IMG/VR virus record: IMGVR_UViG_3300042922_000500
Coordinates: 1-39,483 of that record
DNA: 39,483 nucleotides
Source of the DNA: a virus
Strand: one strand, 5' to 3'
Made by a program: the position numbers and the translations under genes. This document shows positions 1 through 7,805 of the stretch, piece after piece. Within the stretch, counting starts at the first letter, position 1, and each line of letters begins with the position of its first letter. Below the pieces are notes generated by a model. The model ran no database searches and was not told the DNA's origin. It saw only the letters and a list, made by a program, of their open reading frames with translations.

Positions 1-220
1 ACATATAATAACAAATGGCATAAGTATTTTCGTTTTAATACTATAATTTTTAAAATCTAATAATTTATTGAATAATTTCAATATCAGCACATCCTTTATA
101 TAATAATAATTATCTATATATTTTTTTTATAATACATGTATTTTTATTAATATATAAAGTTTACCATTTGTTAATAAATTATGTCAATATTAAATATTGT
201 ATATGGGTTATTTATTAATC

Positions 221-640
221 CTATTCTTTACTATCACCTTTATCCTTATCATTTTCTTTATTATCTGTATTCTTTTCTATACCACTTGCAACCTCTTGCT
301 CTGCATTTTGATTCTGAATATATTGCATAAATAATAATTGTATATTGTTTAAATCTACAGAATGTAAATCTCCTAATTTACGAGAAAATTCATTTTTAGA
401 TAAATACATAGTCTTAGATATTCGTGCAGTCGATTTAAAACGTAATTTTGCATCTTCCCAATATAAAATTGGTGTATCATACTCATCATTTTCTCTTGGT
501 TCTGTTTTAGTAACTTTCACCGATAATACTTCTAAAGTTTGTACATCTAATACTATAACTGGTCTTGATTTTTTTATATTTTTATTTTCTTCATATGGAA
601 ATTTTGCAAACCATACTTCACCATATCTTATATTCTTCAT
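221..640 (-). CDS. PemK/MazF-family toxin (probable mRNA endoribonuclease)
   Basis: The 139-residue product opens with YGEVWFAKFPY, continues with KSRPVIVL, and has later strands around VLSVKVTKTEPR and STARISKTMYL. This is the layout of the PemK/MazF fold, whose members cleave mRNA in the cytoplasm. The last 30 residues are a charged, low-complexity Lys/Asp/Glu tail outside the fold. The gene starts one base after the stop of the upstream antitoxin-like gene (TAA-T-ATG), with a GAGGAG inside that gene as ribosome binding site, so the two are translationally coupled in the usual antitoxin-first order. On a phage it may act in plasmid maintenance, superinfection exclusion or host shut-off; which one is inference. 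The family call is from motif recognition only. Confidence 0.8.
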   Translation of the reverse strand: MKNIRYGEVWFAKFPYEENKNIKKSRPVIVLDVQTLEVLSVKVTKTEPRENDEYDTPILYWEDAKLRFKSTARISKTMYLSKNEFSRKLGDLHSVDLNNIQLLFMQYIQNQNAEQEVASGIEKNTDNKENDKDKGDSKE

Positions 641-641
641 A

Positions 642-896
642 TTACTTTTTTATCTCCTCATATATATCATCCCATTCATTTTCTTTTCTCCACTCATCAT
701 CTTTTGTAATAACTGTTGGATTCTTACTAATAATACTTCTTATTGTATTACTATTTTGTGCTAAAAACATTTGAAAATCATTCATTTTTCTTCTCCTCCT
801 TTTAACGGGCACAACTACATAAGTTACTTTCCCATATCTCTTTATATTTTTCAATCCTTGAATTCTTTTATTTTTGATTGGTTTTTTAGTTAACAT
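642..896 (-). CDS. Antitoxin partner of the PemK-like toxin, with a second internal start
   Basis: The C-terminal half carries KNPTVITKDDEWRKENEWD, a sequence type I associate with short proteins encoded just before PemK toxins, so it is called the antitoxin. ATG at 896 is 6 nt after GAGGTG (a GTG at 905 is also in frame) and gives 84 residues with a very basic N-terminus (KPIKNKR, PVKRRRRK) that could bind DNA or RNA. A second in-frame ATG at 785 follows an even better AAAGGAGGAG with about 9 nt spacing and would give a 47-residue form holding only the acidic, toxin-facing part. Both forms may be made. No classical AbrB or ribbon-helix-helix motif is obvious. Confidence 0.65.
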   Translation of the reverse strand: MLTKKPIKNKRIQGLKNIKRYGKVTYVVVPVKRRRRKMNDFQMFLAQNSNTIRSIISKNPTVITKDDEWRKENEWDDIYEEIKK

Positions 897-1060
897 ATTA
901 ATCACCTCTAGCTATAGTATATCATACTCATATTAAAAATATCTTGCAATTACACAAGAATTAAACTATAATAAAATTGTTCAGATTTAATTATAAAAAT
1001 TCCTATGTAATATACAATATACTTACTTAAAAATATTCTTAGTTTAATATTGTAATTTAT

Positions 1061-1318
1061 TTATGTATTTTCAAATTCACCTAAAGCGTCAAGACTATCA
1101 AATATCATTCTACTTTTATAATAATTATTTAAGGTGTCATTACCATTGCAACTATAATATAAATAACACTGATTTAGTAACTTTACAGCCCACTGATATT
1201 TCTGTATATAAATAGCATTTAATTCCTCATCTGTGAAGTCTCTATATTGCCGTTTTTTACTTATCCTCATATTAAAACCAAATATATTGAAAATCTTATT
1301 GATTACTTTTCCTATCAT
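1061..1318 (-). CDS. Hypothetical protein, 85 aa
   Basis: I do not recognise this protein. It begins after a clear AGGTG ribosome binding site, has a basic N-terminal stretch (MRISKKRQYRDF) followed by an amphipathic helical segment with several Tyr and Cys residues, and shows no signal peptide or membrane span. It starts 8 nt after the stop of the 113-residue gene upstream and is almost certainly co-transcribed with it. Both lie between the regulator gene and the toxin-antitoxin pair, where accessory or host-interaction genes are common, but no function is implied. Confidence 0.55.
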   Translation of the reverse strand: MIGKVINKIFNIFGFNMRISKKRQYRDFTDEELNAIYIQKYQWAVKLLNQCYLYYSCNGNDTLNNYYKSRMIFDSLDALGEFENT

Positions 1319-1326
1319 AATATCAC

Positions 1327-1668
1327 CTACTCTTCCACTATAAATCTATACATGATATTATGTTTAAGGATAAGTATATATTGATCTGAGTAGAATCCCA
1401 ATCCCATAATTACTTTTGTTATATATTTCATATCAATAAAGATTCCGCATACCTGTTCAGTTAAATCCTCCAACAGTAATTGTCTTTTGTTATTTTTCCA
1501 TTTTAGTACTCCTGCATCGAACTGGTCGAAGTGTATCAATGTACTTATAGCCGATGAATGAATATCCACTGAGACACCTTCTTCTCTAACCTCGTCCACA
1601 TAATCCATAAAATCACTAAATGATACTTCTTCACCGAATTCCTCTAAATTACCATCTTTTAAAAACAT
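1327..1668 (-). CDS. Hypothetical protein, 113 aa
   Basis: I do not recognise this acidic protein (N-terminus MFLKDGNLEEFGEEVSF). The start is well supported by AAGGTGG about 8 nt upstream of ATG. The C-terminal half looks like alternating beta strands (QYILILKHNIMYRFIVEE). It shares an operon with the 85-residue gene that follows. A 10-bp palindrome (CCATGCATGG, 1708-1717) lies 40 nt upstream of the start and could be an operator. Confidence 0.55.
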   Translation of the reverse strand: MFLKDGNLEEFGEEVSFSDFMDYVDEVREEGVSVDIHSSAISTLIHFDQFDAGVLKWKNNKRQLLLEDLTEQVCGIFIDMKYITKVIMGLGFYSDQYILILKHNIMYRFIVEE

Positions 1669-1810
1669 ATTATTACCACCTTGTACTTAATTTTAAGGTT
1701 TAGTTTCCCATGCATGGTTTATTTAACCTATGAATTAAGTATAAGACTAATTCGTATCAATGTCAACACACTTGTGTAATAAATTTTGCTAATGTTTATT
1801 ATTGATAACA

Positions 1811-2596
1811 TTACTTGTTTGTATAATCAAATATTTCTTCAATTGATACTCCAAAAATTTTACTTACTCTATATGCTGTTTCCAAACTAATATTTCCACC
1901 ATTAATAATAGAATTTAATGTATTTCTATTAACTCCTAAAGCAGAACTTAATTCTGTTTTAGTGATATTATATTTGAATCTAAGTTCATCCAATCTATTT
2001 TTTAAATTATATTTACTAAAATCTATCTTTAAATTACTACGAATCATGTTTTTATTAGATGTCTTTATATTTCCTAATCCAACTGGAGTAGGAGACTGCA
2101 AAGAATTATTAGAAGTAATAAAACTTATTTCATCATGTAAATTCTCATACTTCTCTTCCATTTCTTTTACGTAATTATCTTTAAATTTTGTAATATAATT
2201 ATTATAATTTATAGCCAATTCTTTTTTCAACTCTTTAAACTTACTATCAAATTCTATTCTTAACTCGTTTTTAACAGATGCTTTTACTTCAGTAATTATA
2301 CTATCTTTCATTATTTCTTGTTTTAATTGTGCCATATTTTCAATAAATTGAGGATCTTTTGATAAATCTTCATCATCATTTATATCATCATCTATCAATT
2401 CAGATTTAATATTTTGATTTTTAATAAGATATCTATTTAAATGCTTAATATCTTTTACTGATTTATCTGGAACATTAGTAAAATCCAGATGTATTTTTTT
2501 AGTTTTATTAATTGCACGTTCTTTTAATGGTTGATATTGTACATCATCTATATTGACTTGATTAGGATTAGTTCTTTTATTCTTGTTATTAGCCAT
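1811..2596 (-). CDS. XRE-family helix-turn-helix regulator with long N-terminal coiled coil
   Basis: The last ~62 residues form a lambda-repressor-like helix-turn-helix domain: LDELRFKYNITKTELSSALG, then NRNTLNSIINGG and AYRVSKIFGVSIEEIFDY. Residues about 1-190 are charged, with a probable coiled coil near 85-150 (KNELRIEFDSKFKELKKELA) and a low-complexity linker. Having the DNA-binding domain at the C-terminus is unusual for phage repressors, where it is normally N-terminal. The ATG follows AAGGAG. A perfect 12-3-12 palindrome lies 30-56 nt upstream of the start, as expected for an autoregulated operator, and the next gene upstream is a KilAC antirepressor. It is most likely a lysogeny or maintenance regulator; a role in plasmid partition cannot be excluded. 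Confidence 0.75.
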   Translation of the reverse strand: MANNKNKRTNPNQVNIDDVQYQPLKERAINKTKKIHLDFTNVPDKSVKDIKHLNRYLIKNQNIKSELIDDDINDDEDLSKDPQFIENMAQLKQEIMKDSIITEVKASVKNELRIEFDSKFKELKKELAINYNNYITKFKDNYVKEMEEKYENLHDEISFITSNNSLQSPTPVGLGNIKTSNKNMIRSNLKIDFSKYNLKNRLDELRFKYNITKTELSSALGVNRNTLNSIINGGNISLETAYRVSKIFGVSIEEIFDYTNK

Positions 2597-2625
2597 AAAA
2601 TAACTCCTTGCCTTATTATTAATAT

Positions 2626-2652
2626 TTACATATATAACTATTATATATGTAA
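2626..2652. promoter_or_regulatory. Palindromic operator candidate upstream of the XRE regulator
   Basis: TTACATATATAA and TTATATATGTAA are perfect inverted copies separated by CTA. The dyad lies 30-56 nt before the regulator start and matches the size of a dimeric HTH-repressor site. That it is bound by the adjacent regulator is inference. Confidence 0.6.
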
Positions 2653-2729
2653 TGGGATAATCTTGTAAAGAAATATTTGCTATAATTAACCATTTATTAA
2701 TATTAATTAGTATTTTAGTATAACATATT

Positions 2730-2799
2730 TATCTTTTTAAATACAATAGTTTTATCACATTTATATAATGTTATTATTCATATTGTATTTAAAAAGATA
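2730..2799. repeat. 19-bp perfect inverted repeat
   Basis: Arms 2730-2748 and 2781-2799 (beginning TATCTTTTTAAATACA) are exact reverse complements around a 32-nt spacer. The right arm overlaps the T-tract of the neighbouring terminator. It may act as a second RNA hairpin after the terminator or as a DNA operator between the antirepressor and regulator genes. Confidence 0.6.
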
Positions 2800-2819
2800 G
2801 CAACTATTATAAGTTGCTA
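2791..2819 (-). terminator. Rho-independent terminator after the KilAC antirepressor gene
   Basis: On the minus strand TAGCAACT, a 6-nt loop and AGTTGCTA form an 8-bp stem followed by TCTTTTT. It lies about 140 nt past the antirepressor stop and would separate that transcript from the regulator gene. Confidence 0.7.
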
Positions 2820-2836
2820 AGTATATTTAATTATGT

Positions 2837-2848
2837 ATTTAATTTATT
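2837..2848 (-). promoter_or_regulatory. Phage motif AATAAATTAAAT, copy 1
   Basis: Lies between the antirepressor stop and its terminator, so a transcript started here would end at 2791. No gene is served directly. Confidence 0.45.
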
Positions 2849-2939
2849 TCTTTTTCAATTATGTATATTATGCATATCCGGAAGTGTTTGCATTTTAGAA
2901 ACACCCTTACTCATCGTGTATCAATCATTATCAAAGTTA

Positions 2940-2951
2940 TTTTAATTTATT
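2940..2951 (-). promoter_or_regulatory. Phage motif AATAAATTAAAA, copy 2
   Basis: Sits 9 nt past the stop of the antirepressor gene. It is followed on the minus strand by a small hairpin (GTGTTT/AAACAC, 2886-2905), before copy 1 and the terminator. Confidence 0.45.
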
Positions 2952-2959
2952 TCTATATA

Positions 2960-3940
2960 TTAAGATGCTTTCTTATTATTATTGACTTGTTCTAATTCTG
3001 ATACTATTTCATCAATTGATTTTGTAATCACTTTACCATCTTCAACTAGTTTTTTTATTATGTATTTTACACCATTCGCTCTAATCATTGTTTTATAATC
3101 AATTCTATGTGTATATTTATTCTCTATTGGTAAAACTTTAAAGTAATCTATATATCTTTGATATGGTTGATTATTACTCATTAAAATCTCTTTATATCTC
3201 ATCCATGAGAATAAATTATTTCTTCCCAAATTTTTTACTTTAATTATTTTTGAAAATGTACCAATGTCAAAGTAGCCCTTATTATCAGTAAATACCTTAG
3301 CAACATCTAAATCACTTTTAAGTTTTTTAATAATTTCTTCTTCCTTCATAGATTTCTCTATTTCAGTCATTCTTTTATTTAATTTTTCATTTTCATTAAA
3401 TAATTCCATCTTTTTAGTACTATCCGATTCCATAAACATTTTACCTAATGCATTGGCTCTTAATTCTTTAAGATATTCCAATTCTTCTTCTAAAGTTTTC
3501 TTCATTACAATATTCTCAGCTTTAGTTTTAAAATAATCTTCAAGGAAATCATTATAAATACTCCATGATTCTTTTGAGGTAGCAATTTTAACAAGTTTCA
3601 TCATACCAGAATAACTAAAAATCAACCATTGTTTCGTAGCATTTAATTTATTTTGTGAATAACCAACATCCTTTAGAAACCTAGTAATATCAACGATTTT
3701 TTCGCTATCGTTTTTATCGAGAGCGGATTTTAAATCCTTAAAATCAATTCCATTTTCAAAATTATTAATATTATTATCATAATTTTCTTTGATTGCCTTT
3801 GTACTTAATCCCAATAGTTCTCCAGATTGCCAAATAGTAAACATTGGTTTGCTATCACCAAATCCTCCTAATAATCTTGTAAATTTTCGTTCATCTTTTG
3901 TTGTTATTGTTTCTCCTTTTGTTAATTCATTTTCTTTCAT
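2960..3940 (-). CDS. Phage antirepressor with KilAC (ANT) C-terminal domain
   Basis: The 326-residue product has the composition of phage antirepressors: an N-terminal DNA- or target-binding region, a helical coiled-coil middle (about 150-210, EEELEYLKELRANALGKM), and a C-terminal KilAC-type domain (GYFDIGTFSKIIKVKNLG, then NNLFSWMRYKEILMSNNQPY). Antirepressors of this class bind or titrate lysogeny repressors on induction. The N-terminal residues 35-130 resemble ORF6N/Rha-like domains only loosely. The start follows AGGAGG. It lies upstream of the XRE regulator, in the same direction but separated by a terminator, which fits a regulator/antiregulator pair. Confidence 0.75.
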   Translation of the reverse strand: MKENELTKGETITTKDERKFTRLLGGFGDSKPMFTIWQSGELLGLSTKAIKENYDNNINNFENGIDFKDLKSALDKNDSEKIVDITRFLKDVGYSQNKLNATKQWLIFSYSGMMKLVKIATSKESWSIYNDFLEDYFKTKAENIVMKKTLEEELEYLKELRANALGKMFMESDSTKKMELFNENEKLNKRMTEIEKSMKEEEIIKKLKSDLDVAKVFTDNKGYFDIGTFSKIIKVKNLGRNNLFSWMRYKEILMSNNQPYQRYIDYFKVLPIENKYTHRIDYKTMIRANGVKYIIKKLVEDGKVITKSIDEIVSELEQVNNNKKAS

Positions 3941-3959
3941 AATACTTAATCCTCCTAAA

Positions 3960-3971
3960 TTTTAATTTATT
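3960..3971 (-). promoter_or_regulatory. Phage motif copy 3, heading the KilAC gene
   Basis: Motif ends 20 nt before the ATG; the AGGAGG of the gene follows it after 5 nt. Confidence 0.55.
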
Positions 3972-4062
3972 TTTATTATATTTTTGATTCAAGCCTTTTC
4001 TCTGGCTTAATTCTTATTATAATTAATGGTAATTTAAAAGTCAAGTTATTATTATAAAATAT

Positions 4063-4074
4063 TTTTAATTTATT
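4063..4074 (-). promoter_or_regulatory. Phage motif copy 4
   Basis: A second copy 123 nt upstream of the KilAC start, at the end of the long non-coding stretch. A hairpin (AAGCC/GGCTT, about 3990-4010) lies between it and copy 3. Confidence 0.45.
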
Positions 4075-4244
4075 TCTTTATTTACTTATTAGATAAACTT
4101 TTCTTTCATAATTATTCTTATATATTATGCAACTCCAAATATAAATCTTGCAAAATAAATTCTCTTCTTATAAATATTACCGAGAAAATACATCTCCCAT
4201 ATCTAAAATATGCAACATATAAATCTTAAACTCGCATGACAATG

Positions 4245-4298
4245 CTATAAAATTATGATTCTTATAGTCATTTTCGTATTTAAAAATGCTATAAAATT
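4245..4298 (-). repeat. 54-bp exact repeat, copy 1 (possible RNA switch element)
   Basis: Identical over 54 bp to 26204-26257. Read on the minus strand it folds as TTATAGCATTTT against AAAATG-A-CTATAA (one bulged A, 8-nt loop). The central CTATAA can pair instead with a second TTATAG at the 3' end, so two mutually exclusive hairpins are possible. Confidence 0.7.
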
Positions 4299-4340
4299 CC
4301 AATTTTATCTAGTTTAAAGTAAAAAAATATATAAGTCATA

Positions 4341-4422
4341 ATTCTTTTAGCAGATTACAAAATTAAAACAGGATACTTGAAATCACCTGTTTGTATATAT
4401 ACTTATAATCTCTTAAAAGAAT
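4341..4422 (-). ncRNA. Structured non-coding element between the holin and KilAC genes
   Basis: Within the gene-free stretch 3941-4481, arms 4341-4360 and 4403-4422 pair over about 20 positions with one 2x2 internal loop and one G-U. They enclose a second hairpin (AAACAGG/CCTGTTT, 4366-4372 and 4386-4392) followed by a short T-rich run, so it may also act as a terminator for the holin operon. I found no reading frame in the stretch. What the RNA does is unknown. Confidence 0.45.
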
Positions 4423-4481
4423 AGAATCACATATTTCTATGCAATTCTAAACTCATATATGTTAATATTAAAATGTGGGGG

Positions 4482-4808
4482 CTATTTAATTGTATTAGTA
4501 TTTTCTAATCCTTTGTTATCTAATACTTGTATAAATTCTTTAACTGCTGCTTCAACTAATGCGTCAGCTATTTTAACAGGAACTTTTAATGAAATTAAAA
4601 AATCAACAGCATATTTCTTTTTATCTATGCCTGTACCTGCTCCAAAACTTTCTTCTGCTGCTTGAACTGCTAACTTTGCAAAGTTGTAAAATTTTTTAAT
4701 TTTTATGTCTCCTGCTTTATGATACGCATAATTTATTAAAGCAGATAATCCTCCTAAAATTAATGCCTGTATTAAATTTGTTAAAATATTAGTAATAAAT
4801 ATTTCCAT
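4482..4808 (-). CDS. Holin, LL-H type
   Basis: The 108-residue protein has one N-terminal membrane span (ILTNLIQALILGGLSALINYAY) followed by a soluble helical tail with AVQAAEESFG, KKKYAVDFLI and ADALVEAAVKEF. This is the pattern of the phage LL-H holin family, which forms the inner-membrane lesion that releases endolysin. Length and position, just after the endolysin gene and one small membrane-protein gene, agree. The start follows AAGGAGA. Part of the lysis cassette. Confidence 0.8.
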   Translation of the reverse strand: MEIFITNILTNLIQALILGGLSALINYAYHKAGDIKIKKFYNFAKLAVQAAEESFGAGTGIDKKKYAVDFLISLKVPVKIADALVEAAVKEFIQVLDNKGLENTNTIK

Positions 4809-4855
4809 AATAATTCACTTCTCCTTTTAAAATTTATTTTAATTAATCATTATCT

Positions 4856-5113
4856 TTATTTTTGTTTCTTTTCTACTAAATCACCGAATACTTTTTTTAA
4901 TCTTATACACTTATCTTTCCATAAATAAGCTTCAATAGTTTTTTCTTTGAAAGATTCTTGTAGTTCCATTAATTCATGTTTTAGTTCATTTTTTTCTTCA
5001 TCAATTGTTTTTTTATTTTTTAATTTTTTATTTGCTTTTATTAATTCTATTATTGCATAAATAAATATTACATTTAAACATAATAATATCGAGGTTACTA
5101 TTTTTACTAGCAT
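4856..5113 (-). CDS. Small membrane-anchored coiled-coil protein of the lysis cassette
   Basis: One N-terminal hydrophobic segment (VTSILLCLNVIFIYAIIELI) is followed by a strongly charged predicted coiled coil (KNELKHELMELQESFKEKT) for the rest of its 85 residues. It lies between the endolysin and holin genes, so a lysis role such as holin modulator is plausible; Gram-positive phages do not normally need a spanin. No conserved family was recognised. The start follows GAGGTG. Confidence 0.6.
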   Translation of the reverse strand: MLVKIVTSILLCLNVIFIYAIIELIKANKKLKNKKTIDEEKNELKHELMELQESFKEKTIEAYLWKDKCIRLKKVFGDLVEKKQK

Positions 5114-5140
5114 AACTTTTCACCTCACTTTCATTTTTAT

Positions 5141-5176
5141 TTACTTTATACTATCACCGTAATTCATTTCTTGCAT
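5141..5176 (-). CDS. Possible 11-codon leader peptide
   Basis: ATG at 5176 is 10 nt after AAAGGAG and opens a short frame encoding MQEMNYGDSIK, then TAA 27 nt before the start of the membrane-protein gene. The spacing and ribosome binding site are those of a real start. It may be translated and set the expression of the gene that follows, or may be the remnant of a longer gene. Confidence 0.35.
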   Translation of the reverse strand: MQEMNYGDSIK

Positions 5177-5204
5177 GTAATTTTGTCTCCTTTTATATTG
5201 TATA

Positions 5205-5216
5205 ATTTAATTTATT
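5205..5216 (-). promoter_or_regulatory. Phage motif copy 5
   Basis: Contains the stop codon of the endolysin gene (AAA TAA ATTAAAT). It ends 29 nt before the 11-codon leader and 92 nt before the membrane-protein start. Confidence 0.55.
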
Positions 5217-6114
5217 TTAATAACTCTAACAATGTGTTTATGCCAACTTCACCATCTGCACTCAATCCATGAGCCTTTTGTATTTCAATAACTTTACCTT
5301 CAACATATCTGTTATAGTAATAACCTTGTGGAGTTGGTATAGCTAATAATTGGCATATAACATCTGTTTCAGCATCATTGTGATAGTTGTTATATTTTGC
5401 TACTGGCAATTTCTTAAATGCTGATAAACTGGCACTACCTAATTTCCCATCAGTATCTATATGTGCTATACCTAAACCATTAACAAGATTTTGTACCTTT
5501 CTAACCTTATCCATATTATATCCACCCCAAGTATTACTTGAAGGTTGTGGAATTGGATTTGGTGTAGGTTGTACATTATTAGAAGGTTTATATTCTCCAC
5601 CTATAACATTTAATACACCTTTTGCTATAGCATTACCTAGCTTTTCAGCGTTATATATCTTACAATCAATAGGGCTATCACAGAAAAAAGGCTCGACTAA
5701 GAGAGCTGTCATATTAGTATGTCTTGTTACATATAAGCTAGGTCTATTAATTCCTCTTCTTGTAAATCCTAATACACATATTTCATTTAGCACTGATTCA
5801 GCATATTTTTGTCCTGAATCACTAGCAATTTCAATTTCTGAACCATGTCCACTTCCATCAAAAGCATTAACATGAAAACATAAATGTAATTGACTACCAC
5901 TAGCATTTGCATGATTAACTCTATATGCCAACGAATCGTTTAATGATATACCTGATTGTGTAGGTGTACAATTTATACACTTATGACCTGCTTGTTCTAA
6001 TACTTGTATTGCTATTGGAGCATATTTTCTTATTTCGGCATATTCATAAACTATACCATTTGCTGAAGTATCTCCTCCATTTGCTGTATGCCCAAAATCG
6101 TAACTTATTATCAT
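5212..6114 (-). CDS. Endolysin: N-acetylmuramoyl-L-alanine amidase (Amidase_3) with peptidoglycan-binding domain
   Basis: The enzyme cleaves the amide bond between MurNAc and L-alanine in the host wall. Residues 1-172 form an Amidase_3 domain: His9 in SYDFGH, Glu24 or Glu27 in VYEYAE and His81 in LCFHVNA are the expected zinc ligands, and Glu141 in LLVEPFF is the catalytic Glu. A Pro/Asn linker (about 178-192) leads to a C-terminal PG_binding_1-like region with two partial repeats (VQNLVNGLGIAHIDTDGKLG and IQKAHGLSADGEVGINTLLE). There is no signal peptide, so export depends on the holin encoded two genes on. The start is supported by AAGGGG. Confidence 0.9.
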   Translation of the reverse strand: MIISYDFGHTANGGDTSANGIVYEYAEIRKYAPIAIQVLEQAGHKCINCTPTQSGISLNDSLAYRVNHANASGSQLHLCFHVNAFDGSGHGSEIEIASDSGQKYAESVLNEICVLGFTRRGINRPSLYVTRHTNMTALLVEPFFCDSPIDCKIYNAEKLGNAIAKGVLNVIGGEYKPSNNVQPTPNPIPQPSSNTWGGYNMDKVRKVQNLVNGLGIAHIDTDGKLGSASLSAFKKLPVAKYNNYHNDAETDVICQLLAIPTPQGYYYNRYVEGKVIEIQKAHGLSADGEVGINTLLELLK

Positions 6115-6134
6115 TTACAACATCCCCTTATTAT

Positions 6135-6146
6135 TTTTAATTTATT
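6135..6146 (-). promoter_or_regulatory. Phage motif copy 6, heading the endolysin gene
   Basis: Ends 21 nt before the endolysin ATG, immediately ahead of the AAGGGG ribosome binding site. Confidence 0.55.
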
Positions 6147-6258
6147 GTTATATTAAAATTTTAACTTACTTATTACTAGTTTACATATTTTTTATTTACA
6201 TAATATTATATTATGTATAGTAATTTCTATAAAATATCTGTTGTATAGCATTATTTAA

Positions 6259-6555
6259 TTATTTTTCTATCCAACAGATAAAATCGGATTTACCATATGT
6301 TCCCGTATAATACACATCGATAATTTTTATACTACTATCAATTTTAATATCATTGTTTAATTTTATCATTATACCTTCATCATGGAATAAAACTGCTATT
6401 CCTTGATTATTTATATATAATACTAGACACTTCTCTATTTTTGGTTCTGTTTGTACCTTAATATTACTATCTTTTATTTTTAATTTTTCTTTTGTATTCT
6501 TTGTTCCTTTTTTTAATATTTTTTCATCTATATCTTTATTTACTTTTTCTTCCAC
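6259..6555 (-). CDS. Hypothetical protein, 98 aa
   Basis: GTG start 5 nt after GAGGTG. The N-terminal third is Lys-rich and disordered-looking (KNTKEKLKIKDSNIKVQ). The rest reads as a small beta-rich domain (KCLVLYINNQGIAVLFHDEG, then IIDVYYTGTYGKSDFICWI). I do not recognise it. It lies between the small Cys-rich protein and the endolysin in the late gene run. Confidence 0.5.
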   Translation of the reverse strand: MEEKVNKDIDEKILKKGTKNTKEKLKIKDSNIKVQTEPKIEKCLVLYINNQGIAVLFHDEGIMIKLNNDIKIDSSIKIIDVYYTGTYGKSDFICWIEK

Positions 6556-6656
6556 AATATCACCTCGTTATAATTTATTTTATATATAATAAAGTTTATC
6601 ATCTTTTTATTTCCAAATTTAAAAGGAGTAAAATTATATCTACTCCAATAATATTT

Positions 6657-6851
6657 TTATTTATTTTTTAATGGACATTGTAAGCTACTGTATAACATTT
6701 TATATCTTTCTTCAGTTCTACAATATCTACAATGTCCACATGGATATATTTGTTTCTCTAATGTACATAAAAATGCTCTTGTCATTCCATTCTGATATAA
6801 CTTACCATATGGACACATTTCTTTATCATTAAAAGTTTGATTTTCACTCAT
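6657..6851 (-). CDS. Small Cys-rich protein, probable zinc binder
   Basis: The 64 residues contain CPYG, C at LCTLE, CGHCRYC and CPL, seven cysteines and a His well placed for one or two zinc sites. The ATG overlaps the TGA of the glycosyltransferase gene (ATGA), so it is translationally coupled to it. Function is unknown; coupling suggests it is made with, and may assist, the glycosyltransferase. Confidence 0.6.
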   Translation of the reverse strand: MSENQTFNDKEMCPYGKLYQNGMTRAFLCTLEKQIYPCGHCRYCRTEERYKMLYSSLQCPLKNK

Positions 6852-7789
6852 TTAAAATCATCTTCTTTATTAATATTATAATTTAATTTATCATTTATAT
6901 TTTTTATTGCTTCTACGTATTTATAACTACATTTATTTTTATTAATAAACGACAAATCATCATCAAAAGGATTTTTATCCACATATTTTCCTTTAAAGAA
7001 CAAATCTCCTTTATCATCTACAACTCCTGCATTATGATAAATTTTTGTTTCATCCCATCTATGAATATCATCAGTAGCCCAAGAAAAATCTAATTCATGT
7101 GAAATAGTAACATCTTTATTGAAATATAATATATTCCATAAATCAGCCCACATTTGACTTGTCCATTTTTGAATTGGAACATAATCTTTATTATTTTTAT
7201 CTATATATTCTTTTTCAACTGATCCAAAAAAAGTATATAACTTATTACAATCCTTATATGCTTTTTCCCAATAATCAATTGTAGGTTTAGTTATAATCCA
7301 TTGTGCACCAGCAGATCTACCATCTAATTTAGCTACTTTATCATAATCAACTCCAATAATATCAGCCATTCTTTTAAGTAAATCTTCACCTTTAGAATTA
7401 ATATATTTTGGTGATAAATAAGAATCGGTATCGCTACCGACCCATAGATTTTCATTATATTTAATTTTGCTAAAATCTGGTATTTCTCTAAATATTACAT
7501 CTGAATCCATATAAAAATATGTTTCATTTTGCATATTAGGATTTTCTTTTAAAAATTGCCACCATAAATACGGTTTTATGCTTGGAATATAACTTTTGTC
7601 ATCACGATTATCAGAATACACATAACACTCTATATTATATTTTTTAGATAATCTTTTAGGAATTTCATCATCATATTGTGAAAAAAGCAAAATAATATTT
7701 TTAACTCCTAATGATTTTAAATTTGTTAAACAAACTTCTAATTCCCATTCAAATCTTTTAATTGCTGGCTGAGCCATTATATAAATCAT
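6848..7789 (-). CDS. GT-A-fold glycosyltransferase-like protein
   Basis: The 313-residue product has the plan of a nucleotide-sugar-dependent glycosyltransferase: a Rossmann-like start (LKSLGVKNIILLFSQY), a metal-binding DxD in YFYMDSDVIFRE (Asp95 and Asp97), then LWVGSDTDSYLS and an acceptor-side SAGAQWIITKPT segment. Trp and Tyr are frequent, as in sugar-binding proteins. It lies directly after the gene for a protein with a 34-Thr tail and is coupled to a small Cys-rich protein. Modification of virion proteins, perhaps that tail, is my inference; action on host wall polymers is the alternative. Start after GGGTG; no membrane span. Confidence 0.75.
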   Translation of the reverse strand: MIYIMAQPAIKRFEWELEVCLTNLKSLGVKNIILLFSQYDDEIPKRLSKKYNIECYVYSDNRDDKSYIPSIKPYLWWQFLKENPNMQNETYFYMDSDVIFREIPDFSKIKYNENLWVGSDTDSYLSPKYINSKGEDLLKRMADIIGVDYDKVAKLDGRSAGAQWIITKPTIDYWEKAYKDCNKLYTFFGSVEKEYIDKNNKDYVPIQKWTSQMWADLWNILYFNKDVTISHELDFSWATDDIHRWDETKIYHNAGVVDDKGDLFFKGKYVDKNPFDDDLSFINKNKCSYKYVEAIKNINDKLNYNINKEDDFK

Positions 7790-7805
7790 AACTATTCACC
7801 CAAAA

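Noticed and set aside
1-220. A gene at the left end
   Set aside because: I saw no start with ribosome binding site and no open frame of useful length on either strand; it appears to be A/T-rich intergenic DNA.
345-764. Plus-strand open frames over the toxin and antitoxin genes
   Set aside because: Shadows of minus-strand genes that have family motifs and ribosome binding sites; the plus-strand products are hydrophobic, low-complexity artefacts of A/T-rich DNA.
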